Assembly: GCA_963556495.2 (NCBI GenBank)
Contig: OY747705.1
Span: forward strand, 31,283,298-31,347,297
Source of the DNA: Valencia hispanica
Taxonomy: Eukaryota > Chordata > Actinopteri > Cyprinodontiformes > Valenciidae
Direction of reading: 5' to 3'
DNA: 64,000 bases
In this document: positions 44,961-56,808 of the stretch, in pieces
How the letters are laid out: every line of letters begins with the position of its first letter
Numbering within the stretch: the stretch's first letter is position 1
Translations under genes and position numbers: made by a program
The notes under the pieces: generated by a model
Databases searched by the model: none
Told to the model about the DNA's origin: nothing
The model's input: only the letters and a program-made list of their open reading frames with translations

Positions 44961-47192
44961 TTTCTGGAGATTTTTTTCCCATCCCTATCTACCCTATGTG
45001 TCCCAATTTGCCAGTACTTTCCATTTTTTGTTTTCAAAAATAAATTTGATTCAACACATAGTGCTGCACTCTTGATAAACTGTCTTGATCCAGTTGAAGA
45101 TATTTTGTTGCAATACAGTTTAAGTGTTGATCATTCTGCCTATAACATTTTCTGTGTGTTAATGCTTAATCGTTAGCATACAACGCAAACATGAAAGGTG
45201 TTTTCTTCTGCTTGATAAACTTATCCTTTGCTTTAAACAATTTGTTACATCTGCTGACCTCTAGGGACTCTCTTACTAGAAGAGAGATTCTTTCTTTTCT
45301 TCTCGTTTGTTTGCAGGCCTGCTGTCACCTTATTTCAGAGTTGAAGTTACTTCCTCCTCATCAGATGACTCCATAAAAGCTTCAGTCATCCAGAGCCATG
45401 CTTCTTCCTCTTGTACATCTGTGACGCGGTTGTCCATGAAACTTAATCCATGAGGGATATGTGAGCATCTGAGAGTAAATCTGTGGTTAGTGCATCTTGT
45501 TTTGTTGAACTGTTTCATTTAAAATATCTAGGGGTTCTCCGCCATTTCTTTCCAACTAATTTTCCTTTGTTTTGTGGCCGCCAGGGAGCTTAGGCATTGT
45601 ATTTTTAATTTTTTTGTTTGTTGTTTTTGCCTTGGAGACCCTGAAGCTTATCACTTCCTTTCTGTTTAAGCATATGCAAAACTCTGAACTTCTGAAAATA
45701 AATCAGTTTTACGCTGACCTGAGATTTATTCTATAATTTTTTGTTGTTTATTTGCTAGATTTATTTTATGCTTTTTGTAGTCCATCCTGTGCCTCCTTGA
45801 TTTTCATTCTAAAGTATTGTAACCCAACCTAATGAGTTGGATCTCAGCTGCACTTTGTTAGACAGTTGCTAGATATCTGGGTTGCTGACCGGGTCACATG
45901 ACACAGAAAGGGAGCTGCAGCACCCATTCCGATCTCTATCTCAACACACATTAATTAGGTCTACAACATTTAGTGCTTCGGGTACAGTTAGCAAACAATG
46001 ATCTCATAATATTTTTATGGTTTGCTGGCTAATACCATCCAACATCACCCTTATTCACTAAGCACTTCAAGGCAGGATTTAAATGCTTTCTTTGTCATCT
46101 CTGTGTTTATTGTGAATGGGCTGAGGTTGATGGGGGAGTTGCAGTCAACCCTCTGCTGTTGCACCCTAAGTCACTCAGCTGACTTGTGTGTTGTGGCTCA
46201 AGTGTGTAATATAGCAATTACAGTCGATGAGACAGAACAACAGACTGGACTTCAGTCATAGTTTCTTCAGTAGCAGTTATTCTTGAAGAAAATTGTGAAG
46301 GTCTCACACACTATTAATGGGAAGAATGAAGGAATTCCAGTTTAAGGTTTATGCATGTATATGATAGAACAAATAGGGAAAACCCCAACAAAGTGGATTT
46401 GTTTCTATTTTAACAAGTAAAATTTTATTTGACCATTCAGTCATTTTTTTATCTATTATACCATAAACCATACATATGTCTGATTGGAGTCTGAAAGAGT
46501 CATTATTTCATAAATATGTGTATAGGAGGCAAAGCATGTATTAATAAAGCTTTTAAATTCACCAAAAAAACCTGTCTTGTTTTGGATACGGGGAGGAAGC
46601 CAGAGTGTGCAGATGTACAGAGGTTGGGAATTAAAAAGACCCTTAAATAAAATTTCAGAACCTACTCTATTTGCTCTAAGAGATACTTGAGATACTATGT
46701 TGTTGAAGACTGAATGTGAATAGCACTGTGGTCAGTGCCTAATCTGTAGAAGAAAGAACAGATAGAAATTCTAGTCTGGAAAACTTCGTGTGGAAATTTG
46801 CTCTCTGCTGATCCGCGCTTGGAGTACCGAGTACCTTAACTTCCACTATAAAAAGTGTTCTTGATTTTCCAAACTAAGTTGACCCTGACTGCTTTCTACC
46901 AAATGTGGAACATCATCTCATTAAAAACTGCCCACAGCTCCAGAACAAAAAGACTGAGATGTGACTGTAAAACACGTTTGGCAGCCTCAAGTATTTTTGT
47001 AAATAATCAACAAGCCGGGCTCATCCTTCTTTAAGGTTTCTCTTCCTTTTGTGCTGCAGTTCATGCTACACCAGACAAACTTTTCTCTTCAGAATTTGTC
47101 AACTAGGTTTAGGGCCAGAATTGGGTTTTACAGAATTTTTACCTGGTGTGCTTCATTGTTTAACTTTTGTAATGAAAATTATCTAGCTAATA
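44961..47192. other. Intergenic DNA, nothing recognised
   Basis: No gene found. A minus-strand frame at 45518-45330 has an acidic end (SSDEEEVTS) but no family match. Several poly-T stretches. Confidence 0.45.
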
Positions 47193-47560
47193 ATTCATCC
47201 ATCCATTATGTATACCCATCTATCCTCTCCAGGGTTGCGGGGGGCTGGTGCCGATCCAGCATTCATCGGGCGAGAGAGGCGGGGTACACCCTGGACAGGT
47301 TGCCAGTCCATCGCAGGGCAACATAGAGACACAAAGGACAAACAACCATGCACGCACACACTCATACTTAAGGGCAATTTAGAGAGACCGGTTAACCTAA
47401 CAGTCATGTTTTTGGACTGTGGGAGGAAGCCGGAGTACCTGGAGGGAACCAACGCATGCACAGGGAGAACATGCAAACTCCATGCAGAAAGACGCCAGGG
47501 GGGGATTTGAACCAAGGACCTTCTTGCTGCAAGGCAACAGTGCTTCCAACTGTGCAGCCC
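47193..47560 (-). repeat. tRNA-derived SINE, copy 2
   Basis: Full-length-looking copy, minus orientation. Its 3' tail reads CATCCATCCATTATGTATAC at the left. The body contains GGCGGGGTACACCCTGGACA, AGGGCAATTTAGAGAGACC and TTTTTGGACTGTGGGAGGAA. The B-box complement GGATTTGAACC lies near 47504. Confidence 0.75.
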
Positions 47561-48448
47561 ATGTTAATAATAATAATAATAATTTTATTCGTTTCACAAT
47601 CCCCTGTTTTATTCCTAATTAATACTCATCAAAACTCAAACTAATTAGAAAGCTAATAAATGGTCAAAATTCAAATATTATCAGTTGAGTGTTTAGATTT
47701 ACACTGCAGCTTCATTCATTGCTGGTTCCCTGAGTCTCATTATTATGTAGCCTACAGCACATACAATCCAACATGGACTGTTCTGCATCCTGCCAACTAG
47801 TTTGTTCCAGACAGCTGTTTCACATTAAACGGATGACAGTTAAAAACAAACTTAACCATATCTTAAAAGAATCTCAATAATCTTTAGAGATGCACACTCT
47901 CAACATATGTTTTCACATAAAGGCAATATTCAGACCTTGGCTCTGCTGTATTTTTTTACATTTCTGGCTGTGATCCTGGAGAAAGTTCAGAGTATTTTGA
48001 AGTCTTGGGGCAAACAGATCAGACTCCTGCTATATGTAATCACTCAAGGGACTGCAGGAGAGCTTTTTGAACTACCCACTATGTATAAAGCATGGTTGGT
48101 GGTGCTGTCTGAAAGTGCATATCAGTTATGACTCATAAGTGCTGTAGGTTTCATGCCACGTGTTCGATCCAGGAAAAAGCAAAGAAAATATATATGTGAA
48201 AATATATATCACAGCTTGTGAACCACATATATCAAATGCCATGATTCATTACAAATGTATTTTGTTCACTATATCTGTGAACATTTGGAATTTAACAGTA
48301 GGGTGGAGGTTGAGAAAAGCACTGCATTAATCTCTCTGCAAACAAATGGTTGAAATCCAGTGTGATAGAATTTCTCATGCAACGAACCTAGGCAAAAAAA
48401 AAATCAGATTTCCTGCCTATATGATTATTTTCTTCAAAGTCAGTTAAT
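47561..48448. other. Intergenic DNA starting with a short (AAT)n run
   Basis: (AATAAT)n at 47565-47583; otherwise no feature recognised. Confidence 0.5.
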
Positions 48449-48795
48449 CAGTCCATCCATTGTTTATACCAGCTTATCATTGCAGGGCAGCATGGGGGCC
48501 AGTGTCTATTTCCTGCTGTCACAGGGCAAGAGGCAGGACAGACCCTCGATATGTCAGCAGTCAATCACAGGGCAACAGAGAAACATATAGGAAAAACAAC
48601 CATCTGTTATCCTAACGGGCGTTTTACAGAGACAAAATACACCTAACATGTATATTTTTGAATTGTGGGAGGAAGTTGGAGTACCTGGGGAAAAGCTACA
48701 TGTTCTCTGGGACAGTCAATACACACCTAGGTCAGGGTCTGAACCCAGTACCTTCTTGCTACAATAACAGTGCTAACAACTTGCCAGTGTGCAAC
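48449..48795 (-). repeat. tRNA-derived SINE, copy 3 (more diverged)
   Basis: Begins TCCATCCATTGTTTATACCA and carries GGGCAAGAGGCAGGACAGAC, TTTTTGAATTGTGGGAGGAA and GTACCTTCTTGCTACAATAA. Same order as copy 2 but more substitutions, so older. Confidence 0.65.
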
Positions 48796-49019
48796 TGGAC
48801 AATCAGTTCATCAAATTAAACAAAATCTAAATCTGAATATTTATCAGTGAATGTCAATCAGTCAATCAATAGGCATTTCCACTGCAAATCTCCCCCCAGT
48901 GCTTCCACATCAGGTGCTGGGGCCAAATCAGACAAAAGCAGTTAGAAGTCTATCCCGATAGGGAGGTAGGACTCTTTGGATGAATTTTAAACTACACACT
49001 TTGTTATTGAAATTAATTT

Positions 49020-49600
49020 CAATTCAAATTCAATTCCAAAATACTTTATTGATCCCAGAGGGAAATTTAGTGTTGTTATAGCTCATATAAATAGTTCTTA
49101 AGGGATTTGTTGTAGATGATGATGGCTGTGGGCAGGAAGGATCTCCTGTAGCGGTGTGTATTGCAGCGAAACTGAAGAAGCCTCCGACTGAAGACACTCT
49201 GTTGTTGTAGTATAGTCTCATGAAGAGGATGCTCAGGGTTGTCCTTTTTTTTGTTGATTTTATAAAGAATCCTTCTTTTCATCATCATCTCCAGATGTTC
49301 CACAGTTGTCCCAAGAACAGAACCAGCCTTCTTTATTAGGTTGTTGAGCCTTTTTAAATCCCTGGCTCTGATGCTGCTACCCCAACAGATGACGGCTGAA
49401 GAGATTACACTCTCCACAACAGACTTGTAGAAGATCTGCAGCATCTTGCTGCAAACCTTGAAGGACCTAAGCTTCCTCAAGAAGTACAGTCTGCTCTGTC
49501 CCTTCTTGTAGACGGTTTCACTGTTCAGTCTCCAGTCCAGTCTGTTGTCAAGGTGAACTCCGAGATATTTATACTCCTCAACCACCTCCACTGTAGGATG
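49020..49600 (-). pseudogene. LINE ORF2 C-terminal part, open for 171 codons
   Basis: The minus-strand frame 49591-49076 reads VVEEYKYLGVHLDNRLDW, YKKGQSRLYFLRKLRSF, VICWGSSI and LNNLIKKAGSVLG, then RYRRSFLPTAIIIYN. This is the region after the RT core in L2/Rex1-type LINEs. The 3' UTR follows to 49020 with ACTTTATTGATCCCAGAGGG and an AATTC-rich end. It is 5'-truncated before the RT catalytic motifs, so inactive, but the remaining frame has no stop, which suggests a fairly recent insertion. Confidence 0.85.
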
Positions 49601-50109
49601 ATGCTAAGCATTTCTCATTGTTTAAATATAAACAGCCTTATATTTCAACTTGTACTCCCTTGCAGTTCATATTTTCTGTTAACTGAAATGGATCCTAATG
49701 TTTTAAGAACTTTGACTTAATAACGCTGTTTTAGTTACATGATTATCCTAAAGTCAGTGTAGCTCACCCCAGAGATGGCCACTCAATTGCGAGTCGAGTC
49801 AGTCTCAAACCTAAGTCGCAAAAATAAAAGACTTCAGATTCAACTTTGACTTTTTTCCTGAGGACTTGAGGCTTGACTTTTCTGAGACACAACTCTTATT
49901 AACAATTTTTAATATCTTCTAAAGAAGAGTGAAAGGAAGCCAGTATGCAAGTTACAGATTGCAGGACTGAGAGATGATGCACTGCTGTACATGATTTACA
50001 GTTAAAGGATGTACTTGATTATTAGCCAGTGATGTTGGTGTATTATGGGCTGTCAACGGTTAACACCAATCTGTTCATGTTAGTTGTAGTTAAATGGTAA
50101 ATGGTCTGC

Positions 50110-50275
50110 ATTTGTACACCATTTAATCAAGTCTAAGAACTCCAAAGCGCTTTACACTACATTCAGCCATTCATACACACATTCACAAGCTGATGGTGGT
50201 AAGCTACACTGTAGCCATCGGCCCTTGGGCACACTGACAGAAGCGAGGCTGCCCTACAATCGGCACTTCCAACTT
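50110..50275 (+). repeat. Dispersed fish repeat fragment (CAAAGCGCTTTACAC type)
   Basis: AACTCCAAAGCGCTTTACAC, CATTCATACACACATTCACA and AAGCTACACTGTAGCCATCG follow the order of a common fish dispersed repeat, starting near TAAATGGTAAATGGTCTGCA (50093). Class unknown to me. Confidence 0.5.
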
Positions 50276-50417
50276 AATCATAAGGACAAATACTTTGATT
50301 AATTCAGATATCATTAACAAGTTTTAATCTTTTTCTATTTATCTTACAGCATAAATGCCTAGTTATATTTCTAATGGAGTAAATATTACATCTGATCAAT
50401 TTTCAATAATATAAAGC

Positions 50418-50730
50418 ACCTTACCCCGCCTCTCACCCAATGACCACTGGAGATCTGCACCAGCCTAACTGTGACCCTGCAGGGATAAGCGGGTTTAGAT
50501 GAAGGAAGGAAGGAAGGAAGGAAGGAAGGAAGGAAGGAAGGAAGGAAGGAAGGAAGGAAGGAAGGAAGGAAGGAAGGAAGGAAGGAAGGAAGGAAGGAAG
50601 GAAGGAAGGAAGGAAGGAAGGAAGGAAGGAAGGAAGGAAGGAAGGAAGGAAGGAAGGAAGGAAGGAAGGAAGGAAGGAAGGAAGGAAGGAAGGAAGGATG
50701 GATGGATGGATGGATGGATGGATGGATGGA
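50418..50730 (+). repeat. SINE 3' end with expanded tetranucleotide tail
   Basis: TACCCCGCCTCTCACCCAAT, CCTGCAGGGATAAGCGGGTT and TAGATGAAGG are the 3' end of the SINE family (copy 4, 5'-truncated). The normal short ATGG tail has grown into a long (AAGG)n then (ATGG)n array. Confidence 0.75.
50499..50697. repeat. (AAGG)n microsatellite, about 200 bp
   Basis: About 50 uninterrupted tetranucleotide units, pure purine on the + strand, followed by about eight ATGG units to 50730. The open frame through it (EGRK repeats) is an artefact of the repeat. Confidence 0.97.
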
Positions 50731-51016
50731 TAAAGCAGCTTGGATACTAAGTTAAAAGGTAAAAGTTTAAAATATAACTGATAAAAAAATATTAAAGATT
50801 GAAAGTTTATTATTCAATAAAATGGTACAGGTTTGGATTCCTAAGCTGCATAATGAAAGGTTAGCGGTGCACTAGATGTCATGGATTTGATAAGAAAAGT
50901 TTTACTTTAGTCGTTGGAGACTTGACTTGTCTCTGACTTGAGACTAGACTTGGGTTTGCCCCTCAAAGACTTGAGAATTGACCTGGAAAAATGTATTGTT
51001 TATCCATGGCTCACCC

Positions 51017-54000
51017 TGACCTCATTTAATGGGGCTCTATTTGGAGCTGAACAATAGATTTTGTGTTTTTCAAGGTTAAGGTTTGGATATTTTATGCTGA
51101 AGATAGCCGCAACAAAATTTTTCCTCAAGACAAGTTTGATGGCTTGACTGTGTGTGTCTGTCTTCCTACAGACAACAGACACTTCGTTTAGCTGTTGTCC
51201 ACACACAGGCAGTTGTTTCTCTGTGTGAGGACCCGATATATAATGTTTACCCTCCCTTTAAACTTGCAGATTTAAACTACAAGCTCATGCCCTAACCATC
51301 AAAACTGATCGATTAAAACAGATTATTTTGGTTCATGGGTGGGAAATGCAGCAAAGACAAGCAGAGGAAGCTGCAGCTGCATTCTGTAACACTTGTAACT
51401 TTTATGTCAGACCATTTTAAAGGCAGGTATAGCCAAAACAAAAGCACTGATCTTTACTTTAAGTTGCATAATGGAAGATTGTCTACTAATATGCTAATAT
51501 TAAACAAAATCACAATTTTATTAAAGAGGAAAATGGAAGTGGTTTAACTTCAATAGGAACAACAATATCTAATATATAGTCAAAATATTGTGAACTTTGA
51601 ACATTAATACTTTTTAACATAGCTGAAGTCATAGCTAAGTCAACATTACTTAGATTACTAAGGATGAACTGGTCTATAGCTATGTGTCGTCACAAGCAAG
51701 ATGATATGGAGGTGTTTCAATGACTTTTGTTTCACTTCTAGGAGTAAACTAATGTCAACCTCTTTTCCCAGAAGTAAAACAAAGATATAGAGTTTTACAT
51801 GCTTGGTTAAATGATTTGTCTGATTAAAATATGTACTCTTCTTCAACATTGTGATTAAAAAAAATAATTTATTTATGGGATTTTCAACTGTATTTTTGGA
51901 ATAACATTATTTCAGAAATAATGCCAACATACTAAACATATGGAAATCTGTTTTGCTCTTCGCTTTTTAAAAATCTTTTTAAAATGACGAGCCTTTATAT
52001 CTTTGTACAATAATTATGATGATAGTATAATTTGAACCAATATTCCTATTTGACACAATATTTATCCAGCAGTTTTTGTTAACTTCAGCAGCAGGGAAGC
52101 ATTAAATACAACTGTTTTGTATTTCTGTGTTTCGTCTGATCGATTGACACACTTCCCTGCTGGATGTCAGCCATTATCATAACAGTCTACAAAATCACTA
52201 ATTGAGAAAAATGGCGATGTACTTCAGGATACAATATGCTGGAATATCCTGCATTACTCTGGCTAAATAAATCCATTAATCTAAAGCAAATCTACCATAT
52301 ATCATAAAAATGTAGAGAAAAAGCAAAATTTTCTTCAAAGCTATATATTTAATCATAACAGTTAAAAAATATCAAGCATGATTTGGCTTAGTTGCTAATG
52401 TATTTTTGCCACCAACAAACACAATTTGTAAGTAATATGTAATAACTGTATATGGTTTTATATCCAAATGAAAAAAGGTTTGTCACATTATTGTCGCTTT
52501 TCTGTTTTCATGCATGCATCAAACTGACACTCACTGTGAAAAGTTTGCTGGCTTTAAAAGTCTAAAGTAAAAATAATAGCCAAGGCACCCATCACTGAAA
52601 AAGTACTGACTCTGCAAAGGTTCAGACCTGGTAGCTTTCATCTTGTTCATAATTCCTGAGGTTATTATGAGTTGGATATTAGAGGCTGTCTAAATGGAGT
52701 CGTCGTAATTATAGGTTTTATGCATGGGAAGGTACATTTTCTCAGGTAATTTGAGGGACTAAGAACTGAAAAAAAAACAGGAATAGAAAATATTTGACTA
52801 TGGGAGCCCTCAAGTCCCTCTGACACTGAAGTATTTCCGATGATGGAATTATCATAGCTATTAACAGCAGAGGGAGCTTCAGTTATGCAAATTACAACAG
52901 TGTTTGCAACAAGATGAACTTTTCATTCCCCCTCTTTTATTGCTGCCTGTCATGGAACGTTGGTTATTTTTTGACTCACTTCCAAAACACTGAACACATC
53001 CCCTGTTACCTTTGGATACCATTGTGTTTTTTTCTTGTTTACAACTAACCATGCCATTAAAGTTGTGTCCCTGATGCCCGTAATAAACAACAACACAAAA
53101 TGTATTTTATAATAAAAAAAAGAATGTAGTAAAGCTGGAAGGATAACTCTAATACCCAAAAAAATGTAGTGTATCAAGGTTTCTTTAACGGGTTTAAACC
53201 AAAGGCAAAAACTAAGGTTGCTTTAAGTGCAAACGGAAGCAAATCATGTAAAACTTCAGGTTTTAATAAGGCTGCAATCTTGGCTTTGTGTTCTGCAATA
53301 TTTCATAAAACATATTGTATAAAATATCATAACAGCATTAGAGAGATGGAACAGTAGAGTTGAAGCTCACTATTGCAAAATTAAAATCACAGTCGGCAGC
53401 AAATTCATCTTAATGGGTGTACAGATCTAAACACAAAAGGGATTTCATTGTGCCTTAACATCTGTTCCTTTATTATTTTCAGTAATACCAGGACATCTTC
53501 TCAGTAAGCTTATGGGACTATTCCTAAACTGGGTAATGCAGGTGGTCTCTGAGACATCATTCAAACTGAATGTTCTTGATTTGGCACCTTCTGTTGTCAC
53601 ACTAAATGCTAAATGTTATGTCCATAATGTCATCTAGTGTAATTCAGCAGTACCACGCAAAGATGCCATCTTATTGAATGTATGTCATTCCCATGGTTAC
53701 GTTTGTACAGTCTGTCAAGTATTATGTAGGGTAAGTCAAAAGGCTTAGAGCAGAATAATGCAAAGGGGGGCTGCTCTAAAACAAACTTTGCAACTAAGTC
53801 CTCTGTCTCCTTGTACATATATGTATATGTTGGGGATTTTCAAGCTTACTGAAATCCCCATAAGAGTAAAAAATCTTACTATATGGACTTTTGGTAGTGT
53901 TTTGAATATTCCATGTGGATCACTGCTTTAAAAGAATGCGTTGTCAAACACAAACTGTCGTAAAGTTCTTCTGTTTGTACCTTTGTCTTTAAATTGGCAG

Positions 54001-54544
54001 TCTGAAATGTAATTGTGGGAGGTGAGGGTCTGCAACTGGGACTGAACATAGACTTTTCATAAGTAGCAAAGGAAAAATATCTTTTTCAAAAGTGGAAAGG
54101 TAATTGAAAAATGTTTTTCTTTATATGAAATGCATCTATTCAATAAAAAGTTTGCAGTTTCATCAAAATGTATATGTCTTGTTATATAAATTTCTGACAA
54201 TAAGCTTTGAAAAGCAAATATTTGAACAGTAAAACCGCTGGATACTCTGATACACAGGAATTACGTCTAATCTGTCTAAATCTATTTTATGCAAACCTGT
54301 TGTTCGACATGCTTGCACAGGTGTGAATTATGTCAGGCAGTGACATAACATGCACAAGTAATTTTTGGCACATATTTTGTGTAATAACAGCAGCATTGGC
54401 TTCATACTCACTTGTTACCCTAACCTCAAAAATACAAACTCAAATCTTGAAATGGTGTAACACAACAAACCTTGCAGATGCAGAAAAATAATCTTTCACC
54501 GTACTATGTGTGGAATTAATTGGATGAAATAAATACTGACAAAA
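51017..54544. other. AT-rich, mostly unique intergenic DNA
   Basis: About 3.5 kb without recognised transposons or coding motifs. A second candidate stretch for distant regulatory DNA of negr1, by position only. Confidence 0.45.
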
Positions 54545-54610
54545 GTGGATAAATATTATCGATAATTTTATCTTAGTATAATTATCAATGAAGTTCAAGT
54601 TTTAATCTGT
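54545..54610. repeat. AT-rich repeat shared with 4680-4827
   Basis: ATCAATGAAGTTCAAGTTTT and flanking TAATCTGTTAAAT correspond to 4741-4770. Confidence 0.45.
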
Positions 54611-55075
54611 TAAATAACACCAGTTCCTTTAGAGGGAGCAGTTCGTGGAACCAGACACTTGGTCTCTTCTGAAAAATGTGTGATCAAGCGTTGTGGAACA
54701 ATTATTGTACACACACACTGCACACTCGCTAATATAAGAGGGTTTATTAAAAAAATACAGCCAACGCATTTTGGCAATAAATACCATTTATTCTACAGCA
54801 TGCAAACTAAACTATTGATCTTAGCAAATGGATAATATGCGAATGGAACAAACAATAAGCTTCAAAGAATCACTTCAAAACACAGTTTTTATCTTAAAAA
54901 GAGGGTGGGTGGGGGGGTTGTGTGTGCGCGTGTGCCTGTGTGTGTGTTTGTGTGTGTATGCTGCACACATGTGAGTTGGCCAGTAGGTTCGGGTGCTTAT
55001 CAATCGGGCGCACTTGTGTTAGCCTTTTTGCGTGGACAGAGCTAAAGTGATAACATAGGACCGCGTGGGGCAAAG
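54611..55075. other. Intergenic DNA with a GT-rich simple repeat
   Basis: A GT/GC dinucleotide-rich run lies at 54905-54960 (GTGTGTGCGCGTGTGCCTGT). The preceding 300 bp is not recognised. Confidence 0.6.
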
Positions 55076-55553
55076 AACAATGGAGTTAGTTTTGGCTAAC
55101 AATGGAATTAGCTTTAGCTAACAACGGAAGTCGTGTGGAGAACAAAAAACATTAGAGTTAGCTTTAGCTAACAATGGAGTTAGCCTTAGCTAACAATGGA
55201 AGTCGTGTGGAGAACAAAGAACATTAGAGTTAGCTTTAGCTAACAACGGAAGTCGTGTGGAGAACAAAGAACATTAGAGTTAGCTTTAGCTAACAATGGA
55301 ATTAGCTTTAGCTAACAACGGAAGTCGTGTGGAGAACAAAGAACATTAGAGTTAGCTTTAGCTAACAATGGAGTTAGCCTTAGCTAACAATGGAAGTCGT
55401 TTGGAGAACAAAGAACAATAGAGTTAGCTTTAGCTAACAATGGGGTTAGGTTTAGCTAACAATGGAAGTTATGTGGAGAACAAAGAACAATGGAGTTAGC
55501 CTTAGCTAACAATAGAGTTGGCCTTAGCTAACAATGGAGTTAGCTTTAGGTAA
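55076..55553. repeat. Higher-order minisatellite built of GTTAGC...GCTAAC units
   Basis: Short units of about 20-29 bp alternate: AACAATGGAGTTAGCTTTAG, AACAACGGAAGTCGTGTGG and AACAAAGAACATTAGAG. They group into larger repeats of roughly 70 bp, with some doubling. Most units contain GTTAGCTTTAGCTAAC, a 6-bp inverted repeat with a 4-nt loop. The last units are more diverged. It ends about 1.09 kb before the negr1 start codon. Confidence 0.92.
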
Positions 55554-56159
55554 ATCGACGTAGGAGACAGCCGGGGCTCGTCTTCTTCAAGAACTGTCTT
55601 GGTACAGTTCTGCTGACAGCAAGCATCGCCTGGATGCACGCACGGGAGCCGGGATAAGTGTTTTTTTTAGCTTTATGTAATATATGAAAATAAATTTGGG
55701 TTTTCATTAGCTGTAAGGCTGAAGGATTAAAATAGTAAATAAATAAATGCTTGAACTCTTTGTTTGATGAAGTTTTGTGTATGATGTGAGTTGTGTATAT
55801 TGTATATCTAGTAGAAAATATTTTGTTTAACATATGATACATAATGAGTTTTACTTTTTGAACTAAGTAGGCTACCCAACTCAACTTGAATAAACTAACT
55901 TTTACATTTTTTTATTCAATTTAATAATGCCAACATGTGCTCAACTGATGCATTTGTCAACATGTTTTTTCAGGAACTTTTAATTTCTAATTGAGGCCAC
56001 AAGGCTTGCAAACGTTAGAAAACATTGGCAAAGTTTGCTACTACCTAAGGCCGGCCCTGCTTGTTTGTCTTCCACATATTTAGCTGATTATCAGCGCTAA
56101 TTTGACCACAGTCCCCCTTGGTACAAGGGTTTTCCCAGATCTCTGGTCCAGGAAAATAG
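55554..56159. other. Intergenic DNA upstream of negr1
   Basis: GC-richer at 55556-55660, AT-rich after. GGCCGGCCCTGC near 56050 resembles the end of a transposon, but no partner was found. Confidence 0.4.
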
Positions 56160-56638
56160 TTTTAATTTTCTACAAATGCTCGGACTCTTCGTTTCCTTAC
56201 GGAGGGATAAATAGGGGGTGGTTCTCAAGTCGATATCTTTAATTGCTCCTAGGTTGTATCAATACCTACAGGTTTTACTGCTCCATCACGAGCCACTGGG
56301 AACGGGTTGCCCGGGAAACGGCCGCATGGCAACAGGATCAGAGCCTGGGGGTTGTCTGCTTCTAGGTCTGCTCCCATTTTACATCGCATTTCCTCACTAG
56401 ATGGTGTGCAAGCCACCGGAGAGAACGCTTCCCCGCACAGCGAGCTGTACAGCCAGCAAAACAAACCTGGGAAACTATAAACCACGGAGCGTTTCTTCAC
56501 GGGGTTCCGAGGCGGAAAAGTGTGGAGTTAAATAAAGCCGTCTGTCGCGTTTTAAAGGTTTTCTCTTTCTTAAAAAAATAAGCTTTTTGGGGAACAAGAA
56601 TACTTGGGAGAGGAAAAAGCGACCACAAAACAGCTGTG
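56160..56638 (+). promoter_or_regulatory. negr1: CpG-rich promoter / 5' UTR region of negr1
   Basis: CpG frequency rises sharply here and stays high to about 57.5 kb, in contrast to the AT-rich surroundings. That is the pattern of a vertebrate CpG-island promoter. A TATA-like GGGATAAATAGG lies at about 56204. The transcription start cannot be fixed from sequence alone; the 5' UTR probably occupies part of this segment. Confidence 0.6.
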
Positions 56639-56808
56639 ATGGACATAATGATTGCGGTGCAGGATGCTTATGTGTCTGGTCAGTGGCTTACTGCGATCAT
56701 TTTCAGCCTGTGCTGCTTTCTGCCGTCCTGTTTGCCTGCCGGACAAACTGTGGACTATTCTTCGGTGGAGAATGTGGTGAGCAGACAAGGCGACACGGCT
56801 CTGCTGAG
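56639..56808 (+). CDS. negr1: negr1 exon 1: signal peptide and start of first Ig domain
   Basis: Neuronal growth regulator 1 (IgLON family, also called kilon) is a GPI-anchored neuronal cell-adhesion protein with three Ig domains, involved in neurite outgrowth and synapse formation. ATG 56639 (context GTGATGG, purine at -3 and G at +4) opens 56 codons plus two bases. MDIMIAVQDAYVSGQW and the hydrophobic LTAIIFSLCCFLPSCLPAG form the signal peptide. QTVDYSSVENVV then leads into SRQGDTALLR, the first strand of Ig domain 1 just before its first Cys. The SLCC-LPSCLPAGQ-VD and GDTA-LR blocks match vertebrate NEGR1 more closely than other IgLONs as I recall them. Exon 1 ends with AG at 56808 before GTAAAAC, phase 2, as in the mammalian gene. 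Later exons lie beyond the window. No damage is seen. Confidence 0.95.

Larger units (their letters stand above)
49770..51008. mobile_element. Candidate hAT-like element with 8-bp flanking repeat
   Basis: GCTCACCC occurs at 49762-49769 and 51009-51016, the length of a hAT target duplication. Just inside, the ends carry related words (GCGAGTCGAGTCAGTCTCAA at the left; CTTGTCTCTGACTTGAGACT at the right). The outermost bases do not form a good inverted repeat, so the assignment is tentative. It contains the repeats at 50110-50275 and 50418-50730. Confidence 0.4.

Noticed and set aside
45330..45518. 62-codon minus-strand frame with an acidic C-terminus
   Set aside because: No recognisable domain, poor length and no splice context; kept only as a remark.
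50499..50750. Open frame of repeated EGRK residues
   Set aside because: Produced entirely by the AAGG tetranucleotide array; not a gene.
55076..55553. CRISPR-like array of spaced repeats
   Set aside because: Units are contiguous and grade into one another with no unique spacers; it is a eukaryotic minisatellite.
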